The notes beneath the pieces are model-generated. The model made no database searches and was not told where the DNA came from. It worked only from the letters and a program-made list of their open reading frames with translations. Shown piece after piece: positions 7,907 through 16,702 of a DNA stretch of 64,000 bases. This DNA is from UBA8106 sp964569695 (GTDB lineage Bacteria > Acidobacteriota > Vicinamibacteria > Vicinamibacterales > UBA823), in assembly GCA_964569695.1 (NCBI GenBank), contig CAZMUA010000004.1, positions 1 to 64,000 of the forward strand, in the 5' to 3' direction. Every line of letters begins with the position of its first letter. The stretch's first letter is position 1. Position numbers and translations under genes: made by a program.

Positions 7907-9640
7907 TTACTCCTCTTTACCTGCTGACGACCGAAAGAGCGTCGAGAATGCACTGTCTCTCGCAAGCAACTCTTCAGGTAAACCGCTCTCCACGATCCGT
8001 CCACCATCGATTACCACAACACGATCAGCTCTGCGCACCAATTCAAGGTGGTGAGAAATAATGATTGTCGTTCTCCCTTTCATCACCGCCTCGTAACCTG
8101 CTACGATTTTCCTCGCGGAAACAGGATCTAGTGCCGCAGTCGGTTCATCCATCACAAGCACGGCCGGATTCGCGAGAAACGCTCGTGCAATCGCAATACG
8201 CTGACGTTCACCGGCCGACAGCATATGACCTCGTTCACCTATTTCGGTGTCATACTGCTCCGGCAACCGATCAATAAATTCCGCAATGCCAGATGCTCGC
8301 GTCGTCGCTGTGAGTTCAGCTTCACTGGCGTTGACCCGACCATACCGAATGTTTTCGGCTATCGATGCATTAAAAATGAACGGTTCTTGATCAACCAAAG
8401 CGATGTGTCGACGTAAATCATGAAAACTAATTGATCGCACATCACGACCATCAAGGCACACACAGCCTGTGTCTGGATCAATTAACCGAAGTAAGAGGTC
8501 TGCCAAAGTAGATTTGCCACCCCCACTCGGCCCCACAACCGCAAGCACTTCACCAGCTGCAACCTGAAGATTAACGCGATCCAGTGCAGCCACACCACGG
8601 TCAAAGGTTACGGTTACATCTTCCAATGAAATTGCCCCTCGGGCATCTGGGCAAACCTCGGCATCTGACAATTCAGTGACGTCTATCTGAGCGTCGAGTA
8701 GTTGATGCACTCTAGAGAGCGAGACCCGCACTGTTGCTAAATTGGCGTACAGTCCCATCAATGCCTGAATCGGAGGCAGGACACGAATCTGGTAAGCCAT
8801 GAAGGCAACCAGCGTACCCATAGTCATGGTCCCATCGATTACCTGCTGCCCGCCTATTACAAACACCACCGCCGTGCTTCCTGAAAGAATTAAGCCAGGT
8901 AAGCCTCCAAACAGATAGCTTAGTCGTTGCATTGACATAAGCGCCCGGACAAATGCGTCATTTTTCTTTTGGAAGTTCTTAACCTCTCTAACCTGCGCAT
9001 TTGAGGTAACAACCAACTTCATACCTTGTAATGTTTCGATCAAGAAACTGCCCACATCAGCGCCGCGTTCACGTACCGCTGTCACTCGACCTTCTAATCG
9101 ATGACGATAGCGAACCAGCATCCACACGCTTGGTGGTAACAGGACGGCGCTCAGCAGAGCCAGTCCGGCGTCCAGCCAAATCAACATAGTGATCGCTCCT
9201 CCAAGGAACAACACATTGCCGATCAACGCTAACGCCGTTTCTGCTGTTATTCGCTGGATTTCACCAATGTCATTGTTAATCCGTGACACGATGTCGCCAA
9301 GGCGAGTACGCGCGTAGAAACCCGGAGATAGTTTTTGTAAATGCCGATATAGCGCTAGGCGCATATCGAACAAAATATCCGCAGACACCCGTGTGTACCG
9401 CAAGCCACTCACAACGTTAAATCCGAAACTCAATATCGTGATCGTGACAAAAAGCCCAACGAAACGTAGTAAGCCACCCGGATCTTTCCCGAGCAGGGCA
9501 GAATCTACGAGACCTTTGGATAGATACGGCAGCACCAATGACAAAGCCGTACTAATCAAACTAAGTACGAGCACTAGTACGAGTCGACGCCAATAAGGCA
9601 TCACGTACGTCAAGGCGCGTCGAAATTGAGGATCAAGCAA
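7907..9640 (-). CDS. qhpF: ABC exporter for the modified gamma subunit QhpC
   Basis: A 577-residue half-transporter with an N-terminal six-helix type I exporter domain (about 15-310) fused to an ATPase domain. The ATPase has Walker A GPSGGGKST, signature LSAGERQRIAIARAF and Walker B VLVMDEPTAALD, followed by the H-loop IIISHH. In established qhp systems QhpF moves the crosslinked QhpC polypeptide, which has no Sec or Tat signal, across the inner membrane. Here it lies between qhpB and the leader-protease gene qhpE, matching that function. As a stand-alone sequence it could equally be called an MsbA/lipid-type exporter; the locus decides. Confidence 0.88.
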   Translation of the reverse strand: MLDPQFRRALTYVMPYWRRLVLVLVLSLISTALSLVLPYLSKGLVDSALLGKDPGGLLRFVGLFVTITILSFGFNVVSGLRYTRVSADILFDMRLALYRHLQKLSPGFYARTRLGDIVSRINNDIGEIQRITAETALALIGNVLFLGGAITMLIWLDAGLALLSAVLLPPSVWMLVRYRHRLEGRVTAVRERGADVGSFLIETLQGMKLVVTSNAQVREVKNFQKKNDAFVRALMSMQRLSYLFGGLPGLILSGSTAVVFVIGGQQVIDGTMTMGTLVAFMAYQIRVLPPIQALMGLYANLATVRVSLSRVHQLLDAQIDVTELSDAEVCPDARGAISLEDVTVTFDRGVAALDRVNLQVAAGEVLAVVGPSGGGKSTLADLLLRLIDPDTGCVCLDGRDVRSISFHDLRRHIALVDQEPFIFNASIAENIRYGRVNASEAELTATTRASGIAEFIDRLPEQYDTEIGERGHMLSAGERQRIAIARAFLANPAVLVMDEPTAALDPVSARKIVAGYEAVMKGRTTIIISHHLELVRRADRVVVIDGGRIVESGLPEELLARDSAFSTLFRSSAGKEE

Positions 9641-9703
9641 GATCAGTAACGTTCAGAGAAGTTAGGAATTCTGTTTGGTATCCTAGGCGCTTCCACTACC
9701 TTA

Positions 9704-10810
9704 CTACTGGCCAGTCGGTGGTATCACGAGTAAAGCTGTTGTCATGTCTGCTTCCAAGTCGATGGTGCGAAGGTACTGATACGTCGCAGCTTCGTAGACA
9801 TCAATCGTCTGTCCAGCCTGATAGATGTACAAAAGCTTTCCATTCGAACTAGTCTTGAGCGCCATCCGCGGGCGACCAGCAAACGGTTTGCGCGGCCCCA
9901 AGCGTTGACTTTCTAGATCGAACGTCCAAAATTCTGTGTGCCCAATCTCAGAAAGCAGTCCATAGGCCTTAGTCCGATCCGGTGCAAGACTAAAACTCAC
10001 TCCCGTCGCCGGACCGAGCGTATAAAAATACTCGACAGCCTTTTCCAGTAAATTCACACGGGCCACTCCCATCAGTCGATCGCCTTGCACGGCCGAGGGC
10101 ACAGTGAATAGCCCTGTAAAGAAACCTGGTTCCTCATTAATTTGATCGCGTGCCCCAAAGCGCAGCGGTCCAATGCCGTCTTCTCCAGACTCCGACATAT
10201 CCCATCGATCAACCTCGGTGAAATTGTTTGTTTCGTAAATTACAACCTCGTCTTCAAAGAAGTACAGCAACGATCCATCCGGAGAAAAAAGCATGCTAAG
10301 TCGCTCGGTTTCTTTACCATTTGGCCAGTCGATCTCCTGCTCGATCGCATGCGTCGTCAAATCGTACTTTACGAGCTTCATCGCACCGATCTCAAATCGA
10401 TCGATGAGCTTGGTCGCGGGTCGAACCTGGAAAATGACGTACCGCTCCTGAGGTTCAACTACAAATCCACGAATGCGCACTTTTGTGTTGCTATCACTCA
10501 TGGATACAGTGTCTAGACTCTCACCAGACGCAACATTGATAATTTCGAAGTTCTCAAATGTCGTATCAAACATGAAAAACCGCTTACGATCGGTTGAAAT
10601 CGCTAAACGTCTTGGCATACCTATCGAAACCCGGATCTCGCGAACGACTTTCTCAGTAGCTTCATCAATGACGTAAATCTTCTCCGCGTAGCCCCCGACG
10701 TAGAGGGTACCGTTACCGCCAACCAAGCGTGACTCATCTTGAGCCGACGCTGTCCCATTAAGGAAGACTAAGGTGAGCAGCAGCCCTAGTAACTTCGCGG
10801 CGATTTGCAT
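9704..10810 (-). CDS. qhpB: Quinohemoprotein amine dehydrogenase beta subunit
   Basis: 368 residues starting with a Sec signal peptide (cleavage near TASAQ, residue 24). The mature protein is a series of YVTN-like repeats, for example GTLYVGGYAEKIYVID, that build the seven-bladed beta-propeller of the QHNDH beta subunit. In the enzyme this propeller packs against the di-heme alpha subunit and holds the small cofactor-bearing gamma subunit in a periplasmic alpha-beta-gamma complex. Gene order (downstream of qhpC, upstream of qhpF) is as in known qhp/pea operons. It starts 49 bases after the qhpC stop. The repeats alone would not distinguish it from other propellers. Confidence 0.88.
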   Translation of the reverse strand: MQIAAKLLGLLLTLVFLNGTASAQDESRLVGGNGTLYVGGYAEKIYVIDEATEKVVREIRVSIGMPRRLAISTDRKRFFMFDTTFENFEIINVASGESLDTVSMSDSNTKVRIRGFVVEPQERYVIFQVRPATKLIDRFEIGAMKLVKYDLTTHAIEQEIDWPNGKETERLSMLFSPDGSLLYFFEDEVVIYETNNFTEVDRWDMSESGEDGIGPLRFGARDQINEEPGFFTGLFTVPSAVQGDRLMGVARVNLLEKAVEYFYTLGPATGVSFSLAPDRTKAYGLLSEIGHTEFWTFDLESQRLGPRKPFAGRPRMALKTSSNGKLLYIYQAGQTIDVYEAATYQYLRTIDLEADMTTALLVIPPTGQ

Positions 10811-10859
10811 AATAGACTATCCAAACTAAGCACAAGGTCTCACAGTGAAAAGCGCATGA

Positions 10860-11202
10860 TTAAGGAAAGATCAGGTCAATCTTTCGCCAATCTTTCTGCG
10901 CCGAAGCGCAGGAACTGGTCCAGTCGGGAGCATGGTTCAGTTGATCGGGAACTTGCGCAGGCCAAAAACAGCCAAGATGACAATCAAATAAGTCACGTTC
11001 GACCGGNNNNNNNNNNTGTGCCACCATTGACATCAGCCTCCCACCCAGGGAAGAACACGAACGAACACCCGAGTGGAATCTGAGCATCTGGCCTTAAAGG
11101 TGCTCCACCCTGCTGAAGCGCAACGATGTCGCGTTCGTTTGTTCCAATGATCTGCCTTTGGATACGGTTGGCCTTCTGGTTAATTGGTTTGAGATGCTTC
11201 AT
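10860..11202 (-). CDS. qhpC: Quinohemoprotein amine dehydrogenase gamma subunit (CTQ carrier), broken by an assembly gap
   Basis: The gene is split into two frames by ten Ns, but both halves are clear. The first 62 codons (11202-11017) begin MKHLKPINQKA and hold a leader plus LGCSFVFFPGWE; the last 48 codons (11006-10863) hold DLFDCHLGCFWPAQVPD. Against the known gamma subunit (as recalled), the visible crosslinking residues are at the correct spacing: Cys-9-Glu in the first half; Asp, the CTQ Cys, the second thioether Cys, the CTQ Trp and the last Asp at offsets 4, 8, 12, 14 and 20 from the proline after the gap. Alignment predicts five missing codons, including one crosslinking Cys. In the periplasm this subunit carries cysteine tryptophylquinone, the catalytic cofactor for primary amine oxidation. 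The start overlaps the end of qhpD by 23 bases. Confidence 0.9.
11007..11016. other. Assembly gap (10 N) inside qhpC
   Basis: Ten consecutive Ns. On the minus strand the gap falls exactly between complete codons on both sides, so the real missing length must be a multiple of three and cannot be 10. Spacing compared with the known gamma subunit suggests 15 bases (five residues). The Ns therefore look like a placeholder of arbitrary length. Confidence 0.95.
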
Positions 11203-12637
11203 TAGTCACCCGTTCATCGAATCGATTCAAGTACTCTGGATTATGTACAGCGATTTCTCCATAGATACGCAAACAGACGTCAGTCCACTCTCGAATCCAA
11301 TCACAATAATGCAAATTTGGCTGTTCTGTCGAGCCATAGCGCGTGTGCGCTTCGTGATAGCAGCCACCTGAACAAAGCGGCCGAGCCCAGCAACTATGAC
11401 AGTCAGTCTTGTTAGCAAGATGATGTTGATCTAGAAACTCAGTTTGACGTTTCCGATCGATGCCATCACGAACTGTACCCAACGAATGTTCGTCAGACCC
11501 TGCAAACCGGTGGCATAATGCAACCTGGCCATCGGTCGCTACACCCATCAGTCCTAATCCCGCACCACAAGGATACGCTTTACTGGCTCCTTTATGGATT
11601 TCCTCTAGTGTGTCTTTCACATTGGAAAACCCATGGTGACGATTATCAAGTGCGTGTTCAAGAAACTCGTTCGCTAGGGCGGTAAACTGTCCCAGCATGT
11701 CATTAAACTCATGATCTTCAATCGCGTAGTCACGCTGGGGCGAGGTAGTAACCGGTGCAAAACCCACTTCATAAAACCCCACGTCATGGCTAAGATGATC
11801 AAAGATCTTCCGGATATCAAGCGTTTGGGACGTCAGTGTGACACGTGCCCCAATCGGTCTAGTTCGATGCTTGCTTAATAATTCTTTTATTTTTGGCAAG
11901 GCAATATCATAACTACCAACACCGCTCTGGAAGACACGAAACTTATCCTGCACCTCTTTCGGCCCATCGATCGAGATCGTTACCGCCACTTCATTTTCGA
12001 CAAGGAAATCAATCACCTCTGGCTTCAGCAACGTCGCGTTCGTCGTTAGGTTAAACTCAACCCGCTTACCCAGTTCAGTTGCTCGCTTTCTGGCGTACGG
12101 GATGGCGAACTTTAACACCGACATATTCATGAGCGTTTCTCCGCCAAAGAACGAAAGATACGCTACCTTGTTCTCACCGGATTCCTTCAACATGAAGTCG
12201 ACACTCTCACGGGCAGTTTTTTCACTCATGAATTTCGGTTGAGAACCATTGCTAGTCTCAACGATTTTGTCCTCGCCGTACTCGTAACAATAGGTGCAGC
12301 TTAAGTTGCACTGGTTGGTAACGTTCATCACCATAGTGGTTAAGGGAAACGCCGAAACGGGAATAATCTTGGGCATCGGCTCGACCGGTCCCTCCGCTTC
12401 TGCTACTGCCTGTACCTGCTGTAACTCAATGAGGCCATTGTCTACTTCAGCAGGCGATCGCTGAGACTCAAGCGCGGTAATGAGCGCAGTACGTGTTAGA
12501 GGGCCTTTGCGCAACAAAGCTACAATTTCGTGCGACGTTTCATCCAGCGCGAAGACGGCAGCACTGGGCACCAAGTATAAAAACTGATGTCCGGCAGCCT
12601 CGAAGGCGTGGCATTCACGTAAACCAAATTCGTTCAT
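11180..12637 (-). CDS. qhpD: Radical SAM/SPASM enzyme forming thioether crosslinks in QhpC
   Basis: 485 residues from the chosen start. It has the radical SAM cluster motif CNLSCTYCYEYG (C110, C114, C117), the strand FFGGETLMN typical of the SAM-binding region, and a C-terminal SPASM domain with CHSCWARPLCSGGCYHE for auxiliary iron-sulfur clusters. In known systems QhpD makes the three Cys-to-Asp/Glu thioether links within QhpC in the cytoplasm, before leader removal. I chose ATG 12637 because it overlaps the qhpA stop as ATGA; an upstream ATG at 12661 in the same frame would add eight residues. The end overlaps the start of qhpC by 23 bases, which suggests translational coupling of enzyme and substrate. 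Confidence 0.92.
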   Translation of the reverse strand: MNEFGLRECHAFEAAGHQFLYLVPSAAVFALDETSHEIVALLRKGPLTRTALITALESQRSPAEVDNGLIELQQVQAVAEAEGPVEPMPKIIPVSAFPLTTMVMNVTNQCNLSCTYCYEYGEDKIVETSNGSQPKFMSEKTARESVDFMLKESGENKVAYLSFFGGETLMNMSVLKFAIPYARKRATELGKRVEFNLTTNATLLKPEVIDFLVENEVAVTISIDGPKEVQDKFRVFQSGVGSYDIALPKIKELLSKHRTRPIGARVTLTSQTLDIRKIFDHLSHDVGFYEVGFAPVTTSPQRDYAIEDHEFNDMLGQFTALANEFLEHALDNRHHGFSNVKDTLEEIHKGASKAYPCGAGLGLMGVATDGQVALCHRFAGSDEHSLGTVRDGIDRKRQTEFLDQHHLANKTDCHSCWARPLCSGGCYHEAHTRYGSTEQPNLHYCDWIREWTDVCLRIYGEIAVHNPEYLNRFDERVTNEASQTN

Positions 12638-14325
12638 CGGCCAATTTCCCAGGAATCCCACCGCAAATGATTCGGCACGGTGACAAGTAAATGTGCACGC
12701 CCTCGAATAGGCATCTCGCCATCCTGTGTCACGCTAGCGACCACCCAGACGTCACCGATATTATTGCGATTACCTAGTCGGTCCGGATTCGGCCCATCAA
12801 CGGCCGGTGTGAACAATCCGCTTTGGTCAATTGAACCTACATAATTTAAATCTTCGTCGTTATAAGTTGCTGAATATTCCTCGAGCGACCATGTCGGCTC
12901 AACAACACCGATAACCAGATCATCATCCGTGCGGGATTTTCCGTCCGAACCAGCATGCCAAGCAATGGCCTCGAATTGCTGGAGTTGTTTCGGAACAACA
13001 ATACCGCCAACCCTTGCCAGGCCACGCATTGGTTCAACCGTAATCCTGTCAATTCGATCGTAAACCGTGAGTGCGGTGGGAAGCATGGATTGGCCGATGA
13101 AAACATCACGAGCACCTATGGCTGCAGAGTCTTCCACTGCAATACGAACGATTGCCATCTGTTGGCTAACGCTCACAATATCAGTCACGCCAACGCCTGT
13201 TCCTAAATCTAATTCGGCAAGTCCAAGCTGGCTGGGTAGGTTCGCGCCATAAATCTTCAATTCGTGCGTTTCCACATTACTCATGATTGCGCTCGGATAT
13301 ACACCTGACAAAAGTGGCCGAGTGTCCACACGCTGCAGCCTCACATCGATCCCAATCTCGTCGTAGGCACCACGAAACCAACGGCCAGACATCGACTGAC
13401 GGTCGCGTTCGAGGAACATCACTTGACGCCAAGTGCTCTCCTCAGACTCGTCCAACGACGAACTACCCCTCCATTGAAATCCAGCGTACACAATGCTGCG
13501 CCCTGTGTGTGTAATCGACAATCCATCACGGGCATAAGTGAGCCTAGCCTCGGTAACAAATTCACCAACACTACTACCCGCTTTGATAATTACACGGCCG
13601 TACACCGGACCGCGACCAGGATGCTGCCCCGCTAAAGTCCAGGTGCCTTCGAGCTGTAAAGGCCGTACGTTCGCCGACCAGGCGTCCCACGCAGAGGTAT
13701 GTAACGGATAGGTCGTGGCTAAATGATCAATCGCTCTATTCATCGGATGACGTCTTGCAGGTGTCTCATTTTCGTCGGCAGGTTCACGTCCGACCATGCC
13801 GGTCTCGCGAAAACCTTGCAAGTCAACTAACGGATAAAATCCTCTGTGCATATCGACCACAAGCGACCATTCTTCTCGTGTTCGCCGCTGATTGATGATA
13901 CGCCCCAACGAATGACATGCCCTGCATGTGGTCTCCACGTCTTGATCGGCTTCATAGCGATGCTCAATAAAACGGCGCTCGACTTCGAATGCACCTGCCT
14001 TGGCTTCTTCAGGTGCAAGACCAAGGTGGTTAGACAAATACTGGACCACTTCACGGGCTTCCTCAGGTTCGATAGTGAGATCATTCAAGCTAATCATGCG
14101 CTTGATTGTCTGCTGCCAACCCTCTGGTGTCGTGCGACGAAATGAAATGCGAGACAAGATGTTTGGATCATCTGTTGCATGACAGGTCCCGCAGGCCGCA
14201 AGAACCGTCTCATTATTAATGGGAATACCAGACTCAACAGCCAGCTGATCTCTCTGTTGAGCCATTGCCGATTGGCCGAATGAGGCGAGTAGCACGAGTG
14301 CCAGCAATCGGAAAGGTCTATTCAT
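12634..14325 (-). CDS. qhpA: Quinohemoprotein amine dehydrogenase alpha subunit (di-heme)
   Basis: 563 residues from ATG 14323-14325, beginning with a signal peptide (MNRPFRLLALVLLASF, cleavage near AMAQ). A longer open frame reaches 14475, but the signal peptide sets the start. Two c-type heme motifs, CGTCH (45-49) and CRACH (134-138), lie in the N-terminal di-heme domain; the rest forms beta-rich domains, including GIDVRLQRVDTRP and IPT-like folds. The subunit passes electrons from the CTQ of the gamma subunit to a periplasmic acceptor such as a cytochrome or cupredoxin. It overlaps qhpD by four bases and lies 88 bases after qhpG. Confidence 0.92.
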   Translation of the reverse strand: MNRPFRLLALVLLASFGQSAMAQQRDQLAVESGIPINNETVLAACGTCHATDDPNILSRISFRRTTPEGWQQTIKRMISLNDLTIEPEEAREVVQYLSNHLGLAPEEAKAGAFEVERRFIEHRYEADQDVETTCRACHSLGRIINQRRTREEWSLVVDMHRGFYPLVDLQGFRETGMVGREPADENETPARRHPMNRAIDHLATTYPLHTSAWDAWSANVRPLQLEGTWTLAGQHPGRGPVYGRVIIKAGSSVGEFVTEARLTYARDGLSITHTGRSIVYAGFQWRGSSSLDESEESTWRQVMFLERDRQSMSGRWFRGAYDEIGIDVRLQRVDTRPLLSGVYPSAIMSNVETHELKIYGANLPSQLGLAELDLGTGVGVTDIVSVSQQMAIVRIAVEDSAAIGARDVFIGQSMLPTALTVYDRIDRITVEPMRGLARVGGIVVPKQLQQFEAIAWHAGSDGKSRTDDDLVIGVVEPTWSLEEYSATYNDEDLNYVGSIDQSGLFTPAVDGPNPDRLGNRNNIGDVWVVASVTQDGEMPIRGRAHLLVTVPNHLRWDSWEIGR

Positions 14326-14413
14326 GTGAGGTGCATCCCTCAGAAAATGGTGCTTACTTGTAACATACGTTCCAGACAAGATGCAATTAGGCGATGCTGG
14401 CTTGAAGGGGGTG

Positions 14414-16069
14414 TCAGATTTGACATTCAGCATTCTCCAAAAGGCCAAAGGCGAGTAATACCGAAAGCGCACCAAGAAAATCAGGTAAATTCACCGGTAC
14501 ACATTCTCGATTATACGCTTCATAAAGATCAGGCACCTGACGATGTGACGAAGCCATTTCGACAAGTCGCACCAGGTTCACTCCGCGCAGAAAACAGGTG
14601 GCTTGTATATCTTCCGAGCCTTCACCCAATATGACTTGATCCTCAAATACAACGCTACGACCACTTATGACCGCTCGTCGCGTTAAACGAAATGCTGAAG
14701 TCGGGCGCAAAGCAATTGCGGAGCTCTGTTTGAGGGCTTCAAACGCTGATAAGACATTCTGATCGCAACGCAACTGGTCGACGTTAGGATAGCCTGAGTC
14801 CACCACTGCCAGATCGTCAAACGAACTGGCTCGTCCGGTCCAAAATGGGTGCTGCGCTTGGGTAAGAGCATTTTTGAAGTAGCTGGCCGACTGGCCAACG
14901 TAACTCGTGTAAACCTCACGTTCTCGTGACTCAAACAATTCAAATGCGGCCTTGTGCATCTTTGGCTGGGTTAGTGCAGTGTGAGCTACGATGGCCGCCA
15001 TCCACCCGGAAGCGAGAGCTTTTTTTACACCGAATGACGACAGGGGATCAATGAATGACGCAGCATCACCCACGAGCAGGAAATTCGAACCAGCAAACCT
15101 CCGAGCAGTGTAGAGTGATGCGTCACATCCCCAAGGACGCTGTTGTAACGTCGCGGCAGCCGTCAGGTTCGAACAATGTTCCGTTTTTCTAAGCTCACGT
15201 TGGTAAACCGACTCCGCGCTTGTATCCCGTGCAACCCGGGTAAGCTTCGGGTCCAGCATGACAGTGAAATATCTGATGGAGTCGGACACTGGCACCGACC
15301 AAGCCCAGCCGCTCTCAAAAGCCTCGACCAGCGTATGGGATGGTTCCTCGAGCGGCCATCTGGTGTCGCTTTGCCAGACACCCACCAACGCTAAAGTGTC
15401 TGGGCTGTCTTGATAAGTGCGGAAACCTTGTTTAGCAATTACCCCAGCTCGACCCGAACAGTCGAGAGTAAACCTAGAAGTCAATATCTGCCGATGGCCG
15501 ATCTCGTCGTCGTACTCAATCCGCACATTCGCTTGGTGATTATCTGAGATTGGCCATGAAATGAGATCGCTGGTGGAGGTTTTCTCGCTGGGTCGTCCAA
15601 GATTGACCTGTTTGACGTTGGCCTTACGTAACACGCTGGCACCGGCCGTTTCTGCGCAAGAAAGAAGCAACTGATCAAAATCGCGTCGTAAAACTTGATG
15701 GCCTTTGAGACCATCCAGGAAGATTTCAGATCGCGGTTCCCTATCCTCCCACCACACAGTATTCCCAGACGAACGGTAAAACTTAGCGTCGTCGATTAAT
15801 GTAGTAACACCTAGAACATCAAATAACTTTCGACAACTGGGCGGTAATGACTCGGCCAACGACATCGCGGAATGAGTCCGGTCCAGCACGATGACCGAAT
15901 GCCCCCAGGAGGCCAGGAGCCGAGCTGCTGCAGAGCCAGCAGGACCACCACCAATGATAGAAACGTCGTAATAACTTGGCTTAGTCACTGACAAGTTTGA
16001 GAGCGGTGCTGACTGGTGCAAGCCGATCAGACATACGGATCTGAATCTCTTTAAGAACACCGGCGCCAT
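14414..16069 (-). CDS. qhpG: FAD-dependent monooxygenase modifying the QhpC tryptophan
   Basis: Up to 551 residues; a flavoprotein monooxygenase with the Rossmann motif DVSIIGGGPAGSAAA, the second FAD motif LLVGDAASFIDPLSSFGVKKAL, and a tryptophan-halogenase-like overall layout. In established qhp systems QhpG hydroxylates the tryptophan of crosslinked QhpC, the step that leads to the quinone. It is the first gene of this minus-strand run. Two starts are possible: ATG 16069, or GTG 15988, which begins six residues before the Rossmann motif and is more usual for the family. Neither has a good ribosome binding site. It is divergent from the phosphodiesterase gene. No qhpR-type regulator is seen nearby. 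Confidence 0.85.
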   Translation of the reverse strand: MAPVFLKRFRSVCLIGLHQSAPLSNLSVTKPSYYDVSIIGGGPAGSAAARLLASWGHSVIVLDRTHSAMSLAESLPPSCRKLFDVLGVTTLIDDAKFYRSSGNTVWWEDREPRSEIFLDGLKGHQVLRRDFDQLLLSCAETAGASVLRKANVKQVNLGRPSEKTSTSDLISWPISDNHQANVRIEYDDEIGHRQILTSRFTLDCSGRAGVIAKQGFRTYQDSPDTLALVGVWQSDTRWPLEEPSHTLVEAFESGWAWSVPVSDSIRYFTVMLDPKLTRVARDTSAESVYQRELRKTEHCSNLTAAATLQQRPWGCDASLYTARRFAGSNFLLVGDAASFIDPLSSFGVKKALASGWMAAIVAHTALTQPKMHKAAFELFESREREVYTSYVGQSASYFKNALTQAQHPFWTGRASSFDDLAVVDSGYPNVDQLRCDQNVLSAFEALKQSSAIALRPTSAFRLTRRAVISGRSVVFEDQVILGEGSEDIQATCFLRGVNLVRLVEMASSHRQVPDLYEAYNRECVPVNLPDFLGALSVLLAFGLLENAECQI

Positions 16070-16185
16070 GATTTAGGCAGCGCAACGACGCATTATACCT
16101 CTTGGTAACGTAGGCGAGCACTTTGAGTGAACAGTGACAGACGGCCAACGGATCGGCAACAATGACCCCGTGTGGGAGCCTTAAA

Positions 16186-16677
16186 ATGAACATTGCCATA
16201 CTGTCAGACATTCACGATCACATCACCAATCTTACTTCTGCATTATCAAAACTTGGCAAAGCTGATGCGCTGATTTGTTGCGGTGATCTATGCTCGCCGT
16301 TCATTGTCGTTGAACTGGGACAGCAGTTCCTAAAACCAATACACATTGTGTTCGGCAACAATGACGGAGACCTTTTTCGGATCACTCAGCAGGCTACCCG
16401 CTTCTCACAGATTACCCTGCATGGTGAATTTGCCGATCTAACGTTGGGGGGGGAACGAATCGGGGTGACTCACTTTCCAAACATTGCAGGTGCCATTGCG
16501 CTGTCCAATCGATATGACTTGGTGTGTTACGGTCACAACCATATATTAGACATCGCAAATGAAGGGTCAACGTCGCTGGTGAACCCAGGTGAAGTGTTTG
16601 GTGGTTTAACTGGCAAAGCCACCTTCGTGATCTACAATACTGATACCGGAATCGCAAAACCTCATCAAATCCTGTAA
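16186..16677 (+). CDS. Calcineurin-like phosphodiesterase, YfcE/MJ0936 type
   Basis: 163 residues from ATG 16186, which has GGGAG seven bases upstream; the open frame extends to 16162 but the metal-binding N-terminus argues for the inner start. The metallophosphoesterase motifs are in order: SDIHDH, CCGDLCS, FGNNDGD, VTHFP and CYGHNHILD. These bind two divalent metals. The family hydrolyses phosphodiesters; its natural substrate is usually unknown. There is no signal peptide. It may be the first gene of a plus-strand group that continues with the FAH-family gene 25 bases downstream. Confidence 0.82.
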   Translation: MNIAILSDIHDHITNLTSALSKLGKADALICCGDLCSPFIVVELGQQFLKPIHIVFGNNDGDLFRITQQATRFSQITLHGEFADLTLGGERIGVTHFPNIAGAIALSNRYDLVCYGHNHILDIANEGSTSLVNPGEVFGGLTGKATFVIYNTDTGIAKPHQIL

Positions 16678-16702
16678 GGCAAAGCCGTAACTCGAGTAGA
16701 TA

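Noticed and set aside
10473..10676. 67-residue plus-strand open frame antisense to qhpB
   Set aside because: Shadow frame over the clearly supported qhpB propeller; no motif of its own.
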